In this document: positions 56,185 through 64,000 of the stretch, one piece after another | How positions within the stretch are numbered: the stretch's first letter is position 1 | Layout: every line of letters begins with the position of its first letter | Assembly (NCBI RefSeq): GCF_004331435.1 | Contig: NZ_SJKA01000022.1 | Coordinates: forward strand, 61,106-125,105 | Length of the DNA: 64,000 nt | Reading direction: 5' to 3' | Source: Kribbella sindirgiensis | GTDB taxonomy: Bacteria > Actinomycetota > Actinomycetes > Propionibacteriales > Kribbellaceae | Program-made: the position numbers and the translations under genes | The notes under the pieces: model-generated | Databases searched by the model: none | Told to the model about the DNA's origin: nothing | Seen by the model: the letters and a program-made list of their open reading frames with translations, nothing else

Positions 56185-57480
56185 CTAAGCAGAGGAGTCG
56201 GGAGGCCAGGCGCTGCGTGATGGGACCGGTCCCCAGCGGATCTCCTGAGGGGAAATCCGAGCTTCATGTAGTGCGTCGTCCACGTCGGTGAATGCCGAGT
56301 CTCGAAAAGACACGAACTCGCCGGAAAACGTCGCCCCATCGAACGACGTGTGCTTGCCGGAGAATCTTGCGTCATCGAACCAGGCATAGTCGCCGACGAA
56401 CTCCGCCCCGGCGAACGACGTGCTGTCGCCGGAGAACCTCGCCCCGGCGAACCATGTTTGCTCGCTGGAGAATACGGCTCCGTCGAACATGGTGTCCTCG
56501 CCGAAGAACTCCGCCCCTTCGAACACGGTGTCCTCGCTGGAGAACGTCGCCCCATCGAACCACGTGCGGCCACTGGAAAAAGTCGCCCCGGCGAACCACG
56601 TGCGGTCGCCGGAGAATGCCACCCCCGTGAACAGTGTGTAGTCACCGGAGAACCTCGCCCCGTCGAACCACGTCCGTTCACCAGAGAACGTCGCCCCGGA
56701 GAAGGAGGCGTTGACGAGCGTGGCACCGGTGAAGTCGAACGTCAGGTCGCTCCAGCTCTGTTCGGCGTAGGCCCGAAGGTGCTGGCGGATCGTGTCCACA
56801 ATGGCTTGGCGGACCTGGATCTCGCCGGTTTGGTGGGTGGTGGTTTCAGTGCGTTGGATGGTGCCGCCGGCGTAGTGACGCTGTTCGACTACTAGTTCTG
56901 GGTGGCCTAATGGAGGTTCTCCGGTGTAAGGGAGGCGGAGGTACCCACAGAGGACATCGACGCACTGCTGCCGTCGGGTGGACCACTCATCGGCCAGGGC
57001 AGCCATGGCGTATACACCGGCTAGCCGCACAGCGGGCCGGTCGCCACCGAGTTGGGCGGCGGCGGCTCCGAATCGCTCAGTGAACAGCCGGATCTGGTCG
57101 CGTTTGCCGACATCGTCGCGTTCAAGGTGCTGCTGACGGCGATAGTTGACAACCAGGGCGATCGCGGCACCACCGGCGGCGACCACCCCCAGAGCAAGCT
57201 TCAGCACATCAGACTGGGAAGCTTGATCGCCGTACAGCTGCCACGGCCACCTCCGTGCCAGGAGCCCAGAGATGACCATCCAAGCCGCGACGGCGCCGAA
57301 GAAGAGTCCCACGGCGGTCCGCACCGTGGCACGGGACAACCCGCCGGCATCGGCGGTCTCGCGATCCGGCACCCCAGGTCGACGGATTCCGTCTCGTCGT
57401 CCACCGGCCAGGACCACCGACCCATGTTGCAGACCCCACTGCGCATCCTGCTGCGTCATACCGCACCCCACTGCCGTCAT
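56185..57480 (-). CDS. Pentapeptide-repeat membrane protein (431 aa)
   Basis: ATG at 57480, or 57459 (MTQQDAQWGL). Two membrane helices (VGLFFGAVAAWMVISGLLA and VLKLALGVVAAGGAAIALVV), then FGAAAAQLGGDRPAVRLAGVYAMAALADEW, the typical linker of actinobacterial pentapeptide proteins, then from about residue 245 a long right-handed beta helix with a 10-residue unit (F-x-G-A-x-F-S-G). The 30-bp DNA period is visible between 56,300 and 56,700. Function unknown. Confidence 0.85.
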   Translation of the reverse strand: MTAVGCGMTQQDAQWGLQHGSVVLAGGRRDGIRRPGVPDRETADAGGLSRATVRTAVGLFFGAVAAWMVISGLLARRWPWQLYGDQASQSDVLKLALGVVAAGGAAIALVVNYRRQQHLERDDVGKRDQIRLFTERFGAAAAQLGGDRPAVRLAGVYAMAALADEWSTRRQQCVDVLCGYLRLPYTGEPPLGHPELVVEQRHYAGGTIQRTETTTHQTGEIQVRQAIVDTIRQHLRAYAEQSWSDLTFDFTGATLVNASFSGATFSGERTWFDGARFSGDYTLFTGVAFSGDRTWFAGATFSSGRTWFDGATFSSEDTVFEGAEFFGEDTMFDGAVFSSEQTWFAGARFSGDSTSFAGAEFVGDYAWFDDARFSGKHTSFDGATFSGEFVSFRDSAFTDVDDALHEARISPQEIRWGPVPSRSAWPPDSSA

Positions 57481-57607
57481 CGAGGATCAGTAGTAGATCG
57501 GACGTAGCGCGGCCAGGGAAGGATCCGGCCTGCGAACCCGGACGTTGATATCCGCCGTCAGCAGTCCTCGAACTGTCTGCGCCTGCGCGACACCGCCAAG
57601 GCCGACG

Positions 57608-57913
57608 CTATGCGCTCATGGGCTTCACCTGCTGGATGGGCTTCACGATATTCAAGTCGCGGCGCACGGCGTTCACGAACACAAACCGAGCATCAACGAA
57701 GAGCTCCTCGTTCGCGTCGTCGTCTCGAACACCGTCTAGCCACTTGAACGCTGACTCAACGATGTCATTTGTCGCGACAATCAACAGGCGATCGAGAGCC
57801 TGCTGCACGTTGACGTGAGCTGCAAGATGTCTCTGGTGAGCTTTGACCCTCTCCTCGAGCACCGTGGCAGACGGATCGGCCTGAGATTCCGCCTTCGCAT
57901 CGGCCTCCTGCAT
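57608..57913 (-). CDS. Hypothetical protein, possibly truncated (101 aa)
   Basis: ATG at 57913, with an in-frame TAG 36 bases upstream. Coiled-coil start (MQEADAKAESQADPSATVLEE), then DIVESAFKWLDGVRDDDANEEL and FVFVNAVRRDL. May be the C-terminal part of a longer gene cut by the stop. Neighbouring 57,914-58,246 (330 bases) shows no gene. Confidence 0.5.
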   Translation of the reverse strand: MQEADAKAESQADPSATVLEERVKAHQRHLAAHVNVQQALDRLLIVATNDIVESAFKWLDGVRDDDANEELFVDARFVFVNAVRRDLNIVKPIQQVKPMSA

Positions 57914-58246
57914 CGCATCATGCAGTTCCTGTTGCTGCTGACCGCGCTAGTCGGATACCGCGACACCCTTCTGCGCGTCGCCCACTCCAAATCCTGCGCG
58001 AGGTAGCTGACGATCCCCTACGCCGCCGATGCGGCGCCAAATGGCCTTTAAGTGAAGACTCAACCACTCGGCAGACTCTCCAGGAGCCGAACGCACCGCG
58101 ACTGCATCGAAACGACGACTTCGAAGCTGGCACACATCTGGCACCCGAGGAGTTTCACCAATCTGCAACGAGTATTCCGACACTTCCGCGGGCCTGACGT
58201 TGAGCTTTTATGGACGATCTACCACCCCCGTTCGGACACGATCTAG

Positions 58247-58500
58247 ACCGCCCGCCAACAGGTCTGCGGGCACCGCGCCGACACCTACACGGCGGCCAGA
58301 TCCGATGAACGCTTCTGCTCAGATCGCTGCCGACTCTGCAACTGGCGAAGCCGGAAACAGGTCCGCTCCGCACAAGCAATCCAAGCCGAACACGTCACCG
58401 CTCCCCTCGCAGAAGTCGACCGATTGCAACACCACGTCACCGAACTTCAGCGCGCCAACACCGCCCTCCGCGAGGCCCTAAGGCTCGCTCAGACCCTCAG
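58247..58500 (+). pseudogene. Remnant of a cysteine-rich coiled-coil gene
   Basis: In one plus frame bounded by TAG: QVCGHRADTYTAARSDERFC then SDRCRLCNWRSRK and a leucine-rich heptad stretch (LAEVDRLQHHVTELQRANTAL). Cysteine spacing is like a zinc finger followed by a coiled coil. No start codon precedes it, so it is a fragment. The following 58,501-58,870 has no recognisable gene. Confidence 0.45.
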
Positions 58501-58870
58501 GTTGTCCACTCGCAAACTCGTACCGCCGATGGGACCTGAGGTAGATGGGGCACGAGTCAGCCCACGAGTCGCGTCGGACGGAGCCCTCGGCGATCCGACA
58601 CCAGACCGCTTTCATCACCTCACCCGTCGGCCTTCGTTGGCACGAATAACAGCGGCAAGACATGCGCGATGCATATCTTCCTGCTCTTCACCGCCTCGGC
58701 GCCGCGCTCACCATGCACGACTTCAGCGCCGGTTGCTGGAATGTCCGGGTCGATGCCTTTCGGTGGCGCAATGGCACCTGTCGGACACTGAACAGTGTGG
58801 TGGTGACGAGGACATCACAAAGACCCCCACCGGGGACCGCCACCGACACGGGCAGTCCCGCCACGTCGCC

Positions 58871-60654
58871 CTACTCGGTGTCGAGGAAGTAGCTGGAGTT
58901 CATCTCCGGATCCGGAGCGAAGGGCGTCCAACTGACGTGGGTGATGTATCCGAGCGACCCCTCGTTCGGATCGTGGGGATGCGAGTCCGGTCGAGCTCGG
59001 TGATCCTCGAGTCGTGTCCGAGCCGCATTGATCCGCTCGCATTGTTCGACCGTGAGGTAGAACGCCAGAGACTCGAGATGCGCCCAGTAGCGGAAGAAGA
59101 TCTCGTAGTCAGGTTCATCGGTCAGTGACTCCTCCAGTTGGCGCACGACTTCCTCAACAGAGTCACGGGCAACCTGCCTACGAAGATCCGGTAGCAGATT
59201 GATCATGCCGTCCTCGCTGACAATGATGATGAGGCACCGACCACTCTGAGTGTCGTGATACCGCACAGCCGAGTTGAACCGCGCACCTCGGCTCGAGTCA
59301 CCCTTTCCGGTCGCATGCCCATCAAGGATGACGCCAACGGCATGACAGGTTCCGGTCGGATCGACAAGGACGGCGCCATCGATGCTCGTAACGGCCGACA
59401 GCACCTTCGAATCGAGAAGTTTTGGTCTTATCCGCTGCGCTTGCGGGATCAGACGCGCAGCCTCGTCGCCGGCATTCCGGTGGACAACGAGCATGGTCCC
59501 GTGCGACGCCGCAGATGCCGATTCGGCCAGGTCCCACAGGACATCCGCCTCGCTCTCGCCAATCTCGGAGAACAGCCGGCGCGCCACCGATTTGAGGTGT
59601 TGGGCATCCAACCGCGGCTGCGGCAAAGACGGCCGCGTATTCGACACTCGAAGGAGTGGCACTTGATCATGACTCAGCTCCCAGACACCCCGAGCGACCA
59701 CGTTGAACACGAACGCGTTCTCCTCCGCACGCTCGTAGGTGTCACGCAGACGAGCCAGCCCCACGATCTTCTCGCCGTCGCACAAGAGGTGGTGTTCTGG
59801 ATCGGCCATCTCGAGCGACTTACGCACCAAGCGGGTCTCTGAAACCCGGATCGATTCCACGAACTCCATGACAGATTCCACGTGAGGGTTCGCCTCGGCT
59901 GCCAATAGCAACCCACCCGCCCCGGACCGGCCCTCGTACGGCTGCGTAGAGATCTCATCGAGCGCCACAACCAACTCGGACTCGAATTCATACCCACTGA
60001 ATAGCGACACCGACTGGACGAATGCGCGGGCCGCCTTCCGAATGAGCTCAGATCGGTCAGACCATTGGATCGAGAAGTCCTCCGGCGGAGTGCTACGGCT
60101 GAGGTCAGTCGTAGCTGCGCTGAGCAGCTCCCGCATCAACGAATGCTGGAAGGACGGGACCACTGAGTACCGGTCGATCCGCTCCTTGCTCAAAGTCGGC
60201 TTCGACTCCCATCGTGCCCTTGGGACAGCAATAACCGGATGGACTTCGTAACTGCCATCGACCACCGCGGACGAACCCACGAAGAACGTCAGCCCAACTC
60301 CCTCCGGAGAACCAGCCAGCGCATCCCTGACAGCTTCCGCACGGAACGAGTCCAGGAGACCACGATGACGTCGCTCATGGAGGCGGCGGCTGCTGTAGAT
60401 CATCTGCGACTCGTCGCTCTCGTCGTATCGCCGCTGAGCATCCGCGACTACCGACGACAGATCCACTGCGGCCAGCGAGTCGTCCTCAGGCTCAAAGCAC
60501 ACGGGGAATTGCCGGTCGGACTCATCGCGAAACCAGCGAGGAACGCCCTGGCACCGAGGCCGAAGCCGATCTGACCGAACACAGAACGCGCTACGCGCTC
60601 GATGCCATTGCGGAAGTGCGGCTGATATCCCCACATGAACTGCTCAATCGTCAT
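58871..60654 (-). pseudogene. DisA-type (DAC-like) nucleotide-binding protein, frameshifted
   Basis: True start is ATG at 60654 (MTIEQFMWGYQPHFRNGIER). A single missing base near 60,527-60,533 shifts the frame from FLAGF to RDESDRQFPVCFEPED; the rest (about 560 codons) is open to 58,871. Near residue 420 it reads VLSAVTSIDGAVLVDPTG (the DGA motif of diadenylate cyclase/DisA_N domains), then GDSSRGARFNSAVRYHD, where the catalytic RHR is R-F-N. It may bind or make a cyclic nucleotide in a defence or stress system. The shift could be decay, programmed, or a sequence error. Confidence 0.7.
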
Positions 60655-60778
60655 TTTCACAAGCCAATCGTTCGCACTCCGGGCGCGTTGGGTCAACTAA
60701 CGGATTAGCAACTGGTCACAGAGCCCGTCGACTCCGGCCGACGAAACGCACACCGCGAGTGGGCGGCGGGGTAGATCG

Positions 60779-61066
60779 GTGATGGTCACGGCGTGGCGAC
60801 TAACCGCTCTCGGGGGCCTGACGCGATTTTGGGGAGCACCGCTGGATGTGTTGGACGAAGGGCAGGTTCGCGGGCTGCTCCACAGTGGCGCGGCGCAGGG
60901 TGCGGATCTGGACTTCCAGAGTGCGCTTACAGGACCTCGGATGGTGATGGTCGGCAGTTGGCCACCGTCGTGGCTGCGATGGCGAAGACAGTTCCGGCAC
61001 CCCTCCCCGAATCCGCTATGGAATCCGACTCACAAGATCTTCGCCGATCTCAAGGCGTGTGACTAA
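60779..61066 (+). pseudogene. Decayed AlbA_2/Schlafen-like domain gene
   Basis: GTG at 60779. VLDEGQVRGLLHSGAAQGADLDFQSAL in the first frame continues, after a shift near 60,930, as YRTSDGDGRQLATVVAAMAKTV in the next. That order (E/G-x-D-L-D-F, then helix with AAMANT-like end) matches the N-terminus of AlbA_2 domains. The remainder is missing. Confidence 0.4.
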
Positions 61067-61212
61067 GGCGCGTGTTGCTCCCCCTCTCGCTCACCCGCAC
61101 CGACCCAAGACGGCTGCACCGAGGCTGCAGCCGTCTTCAGCGCCACGGCGTGTCCGCTCGACTGGACAACCCCGTCAGGGAGGAGACTTCGATCGACGGA
61201 TGGAGGCGATGC

Positions 61213-61941
61213 ATGACTGTCCGACGGATCGCAGGGGCACTGATTCTGTCGTGGTGCACATACCGCCTACTCACCGTGCTTGCGACACAGCCCAGCATGC
61301 GCACATCCCTTGACGCTGTCCTTTCCCGATGGTGGCCCCTCGGCATCGTCTTGATCGCGCTGCTGACTGCAGGGCGTGCCCTGAACCCCACCAGCGCACT
61401 CCGAGGACCGGCCTTCCTTGCCCTTATCGGGTTGGCAGCCCTCACCGTGACCACGGGAGCCCTCAAGAGCACATCGTGGATGGACGTGCTGATACCTATG
61501 GTTCTGGTGCCGGTGGGCTGGCTCCTGGTCTCCCAAGGCAACCCGAACGCCGTTCTCAGCCTGACCAGCGATTGGCCGAAAATCGCGGCCGTAGGCGAAG
61601 TGAAACGCGTCGGCGTGAGTTCCAAGTTCCTCACCCACGGCCGGGTCACATCTGTGCTCGGAGCCGTGGTAGTGGATCTACGACCGAGCCAGACTCTGCA
61701 GAGGCCTGGCTCAGCCTGGCACGACCTTCAAGTAGGCCATGGCGCAATCCTTGATCTCAACGCTATCGGCGGGACCATCGACCTCGTCGTCCCGTCGACC
61801 TGGCACATCGACATCACCAGTTCGTCGGCTGGGGCTCGGGTCGACAATCGCGTGCGGACTATCGACCCTGCGCTTCTGAGCGGTCAACTTCGGATCGCTG
61901 CGTTGACCGTGGCGGGCCGCGTCACTGTTCGTTCCAGCTGA
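61213..61941 (+). CDS. LiaF-like membrane protein (242 aa)
   Basis: ATG at 61213 with GGAGG upstream; the frame is longer but less coding-like before it. Four membrane helices (IAGALILSWCTYRLL, WPLGIVLIALLTAGRAL, GPAFLALIGLAALTVTTGAL, DVLIPMVLVPVGWLLV) and a C-terminal beta domain (GAVVVDLRPSQTL, GTIDLVVPSTWHIDIT) as in LiaF/DUF1707-type envelope-stress proteins. Confidence 0.65.
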   Translation: MTVRRIAGALILSWCTYRLLTVLATQPSMRTSLDAVLSRWWPLGIVLIALLTAGRALNPTSALRGPAFLALIGLAALTVTTGALKSTSWMDVLIPMVLVPVGWLLVSQGNPNAVLSLTSDWPKIAAVGEVKRVGVSSKFLTHGRVTSVLGAVVVDLRPSQTLQRPGSAWHDLQVGHGAILDLNAIGGTIDLVVPSTWHIDITSSSAGARVDNRVRTIDPALLSGQLRIAALTVAGRVTVRSS

Positions 61942-61951
61942 GCGACCAGCA

Positions 61952-62863
61952 CTACTTGGGTGCGTACCGAACGCTCCTCGTACTGTCGCCCGTCTGCATA
62001 GCCTCGAGCGCTACGTGTGCCCGTCGGGCGGCCGCCGTGTCGGTCGGACGCAACACGCCGGTCTCGTCTAGCAACCGAAGGTGGTAGACGTTGAACGCAG
62101 CCGACACCAGAGCGCCGTAGTTCACGGCAGCGACCAATGCGGCGCGGTACGAGGCTACTGACATGACTGCCAATCCAAGCGGTAACAACAGCCACCACCC
62201 GTGAGCCACCAGCAGCCCCGCACTCACAACGGAACCAACTGCGAAAACGAAACAGAACCGGACAGCGGCATCCAATTGGTCACGCGCTTGCCCGAGGGGT
62301 ACCAGCGCGCTTGCAGGTAGAGCCAGATACAGCCGCGGGAATGACCGGACCGCATCCATTCCATATCCCGCAGCGCCCCGTCGCTCCATCGCGCGGAGCC
62401 GATTGCCGAGAGCCATCGGAAGAACGTCGGCCTCATCCTTCGGCCATTGCGCCAGGACCCCTCTGGCCGCGGTGACTTGAGGTGCATTGAGCTCGCTCGC
62501 GGCCGCATGGTGGAGTGCGCGATGACGGCGTCTTTGCAGCCACAACGCTCGTTGCCCAATCTCGTTGAAAAGGCGCGACGCCGGCCAATAGCCCTCGAGG
62601 GCGCGAATCAGGGACATCTCGAACGGCTGCAGAGCTATAGACCAGATCGTGATCGCGACTGACAGGGCGGCAAGCCACCCTGGGCCCAACGCGCGTCCGT
62701 TCGCCAGGAACCTGTCCGGCGAGGGCGCGGATTGAGGCGTCCCGGCCAGCAGTAAAGTCGCAATCAGCAGCGCCAGCGCAGCGGTGGGGACGATATTGAC
62801 GAGCTTCAACCGTGGCGAGAGGTCGGACGGCCCGACTCCTGCTGCACTGCTGAGGCTGCTCAT
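61952..62863 (-). CDS. Multi-span membrane protein (303 aa)
   Basis: ATG at 62863 overlaps the upstream stop (ATGA). At least four membrane helices (IVPTAALALLIATLLLAG, GWLAALSVAITIWSIAL, FAVGSVVSAGLLVAHGWW, LLPLGLAVMSVASY) and a soluble loop ELNAPQVTAARGVLAQWPKD. No family recognised; probably works with the small Cys-rich protein upstream. Confidence 0.7.
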   Translation of the reverse strand: MSSLSSAAGVGPSDLSPRLKLVNIVPTAALALLIATLLLAGTPQSAPSPDRFLANGRALGPGWLAALSVAITIWSIALQPFEMSLIRALEGYWPASRLFNEIGQRALWLQRRRHRALHHAAASELNAPQVTAARGVLAQWPKDEADVLPMALGNRLRAMERRGAAGYGMDAVRSFPRLYLALPASALVPLGQARDQLDAAVRFCFVFAVGSVVSAGLLVAHGWWLLLPLGLAVMSVASYRAALVAAVNYGALVSAAFNVYHLRLLDETGVLRPTDTAAARRAHVALEAMQTGDSTRSVRYAPK

Positions 62864-63150
62864 ACCAACGCTCGCTCGTCCCGGTGCCCATCACAGGCAA
62901 GCAGCACCATCGCGGCGCCGCTGACCTGGTCACTCGTCAGCTTTCGACGCACCGTCTCCCGGCACGCCGGCTCACCTCGACACTCGTCAAGCGCGACATC
63001 GCCCCGACTGGCGCGCCGCAACCGCCCGTGTGCGGAGCTCCTGCAGGTTCCCGGCTCCGCATCACTGCCGCGCCGAATGAATCCACACTTCCTGCAAATG
63101 AAGAGTCTCCGGCTATCCCCCGCCCCGGGTAGCTGAAACTCGGATTGCAC
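62860..63150 (-). CDS. Cysteine-rich small protein (96 aa)
   Basis: GTG at 63150 is the first start without a long hydrophobic lead. LFICRKCGFIRRGSDAEPGTC and LDECRGEPACRETV give six cysteines, perhaps a zinc ribbon plus a disulfide. Coupled to the membrane protein. Confidence 0.5.
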   Translation of the reverse strand: MQSEFQLPGAGDSRRLFICRKCGFIRRGSDAEPGTCRSSAHGRLRRASRGDVALDECRGEPACRETVRRKLTSDQVSGAAMVLLACDGHRDERALV

Positions 63151-63539
63151 GGCAATGACTCGCATCCACACCACGGCAAGCGACAGGAACGAACGGACCA
63201 CGCCCTGGATTCTCATTGTTTCCCCACAAACTCTCCTGGAAGGAAGTGGAGCACTCAGCAGATCTCAGGTCAACCGGACAAGGCATCGACCTGTTGGTGG
63301 GAAGAATGCATGTCATTGGGCTACACCTGCACGTGTGACAGGTGCCGTGCCGCCGCACGACGCCGTCGGGGTCGTAGTCCGGGGCCCCACATCAGACGGC
63401 CCAGCGCGCAGCCTGTCAGGTCGACAGGGTAGCCGGGCGATTGGCACAGCCGCTCGTTGCGTAGGTAGACCCGCGGCTTCCGCGCGATCGCGCCCGCGGC
63501 AGGTCCATCCGAGTATCGACGAGTTCGGCGCCGGCGATG
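63151..63539. other. Gap without recognisable gene
   Basis: About 390 bases; frames are short and show no family pattern. Confidence 0.4.
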
Positions 63540-63545
63540 TAGTTC

Positions 63546-63875
63546 TTACTGAGTGAGTTGGCAAAGCGTGAGTCGCTGAGCGAGCGTGCCGCCCATCGAT
63601 TGACCGATCACATTGGCCGAGGCGAGGTCGAGCGCATCCGGGAGCGCGGATGTCGGCGGACAGGTCGGCGAGACGACAGGCGCGCTCCGGGAACTCTGCG
63701 AGCAGCCGACGTCGCGGCCACGTGCACGAGTGCTGATATCCGATCGACAGGGTACGAAAAGTGATCCGTGGAACCAATTCCTTGTCGCGGCACAGAGGTC
63801 AACACGCCAGGCGTAGCAGAGAGTGAGCGAGACAGCTATCGTCGCCTTCAGTGTCAGGGTGATGTTGCCGCTCAC
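63546..63875 (-). pseudogene. Alpha/beta hydrolase remnant
   Basis: A minus frame contains ALDLASANVIGQSMGGTLAQRL, the nucleophile elbow G-x-S-x-G of alpha/beta hydrolases, but the stop follows at once and the region upstream reads as non-coding. A decayed fragment; the last 125 bases of the window show nothing clear. Confidence 0.4.
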
Positions 63876-64000
63876 GCGGTGGTTGGATCCTGAGCACCCG
63901 CTGTCTGGCTCTTATCGTCGGTGTCGCCTTCGGGCTGACGGGCATGCGTTTTGCCGGCAGCGGGTGTGAAGGAGCCGGCCGGCGTGACTTGATAGGAGCG

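Overview
The window is high-GC DNA of an actinobacterium. Short intergenic gaps, many GTG and some TTG starts, 4-base GTGA/ATGA gene overlaps, and a chromosomal flank with a TPR-type XRE regulator beside an ATP-grasp RiPP cluster all point to Actinomycetota. I cannot name the genus. Roughly bases 1 to 50,100 are a temperate siphophage integrated as a prophage, and 50,200 to 64,000 are host chromosome. The left prophage end lies outside the window.

Prophage layout. Bases 1-10,828 hold about thirty-five small, tightly overlapping genes read leftward, mostly of unknown function, with a DUF5664-type nucleotide phosphohydrolase, a HAD-type nucleotidase (cut by the window edge), small DNA-binding proteins and zinc-ribbon proteins. 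Bases 10,853-12,440 are non-coding and rich in inverted repeats; the two transcription directions diverge here and the joined cos ends may lie here (inference). Bases 12,441-34,120 are the rightward late genes: HNH endonuclease, an aberrant tRNA, TerS, a GDPD-like protein, TerL, portal, MuF-like protein, scaffold, capsid, connectors, major tail protein, frameshifted tail chaperones, tape measure, tail-tip proteins, endolysin and holin. Bases 34,177-43,895 carry regulatory and replication genes: a histone-tail-like protein, an HTH protein, a Cas4/RecB-like exonuclease, a RecA-fold helicase, a RuvC-like resolvase, a two-piece primase, a phosphoesterase and two separate sigma-like pieces. Bases 44,171-48,037 hold cargo genes (DUF732-like lipoprotein, CutA, TPR regulator and others), and 48,105-50,089 the large serine integrase with a small overlapping gene.

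Two repeated elements tie the phage together. A 13-bp asymmetric repeat (consensus GTGAG-TAT-GRGAG) occurs at least 20 times, nearly always in the direction of transcription, just before start codons or around a promoter; it looks like a dispersed repressor operator (stoperator). Five tRNA-like minihelices, each an acceptor-like stem stacked on a T-arm with a TTCGANT loop and with a 10-12 nt bulge replacing the D and anticodon arms, sit between genes of the leftward operon. I consider these the most novel feature of the window.

Host side. 50,207-55,026 holds a GNAT gene, a TPR regulator and, divergently, a small operon encoding two helper proteins, a 76-aa precursor, an ATP-grasp ligase and a PIMT-like methyltransferase. 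This is the architecture of a graspetide modified by aspartimide formation. 55,299-64,000 is a decaying accessory region: a TIGR02391-like protein, a pentapeptide-repeat membrane protein, a frameshifted protein with a DisA-type nucleotide-binding domain, several gene remnants, and a LiaF-like membrane protein with neighbours.
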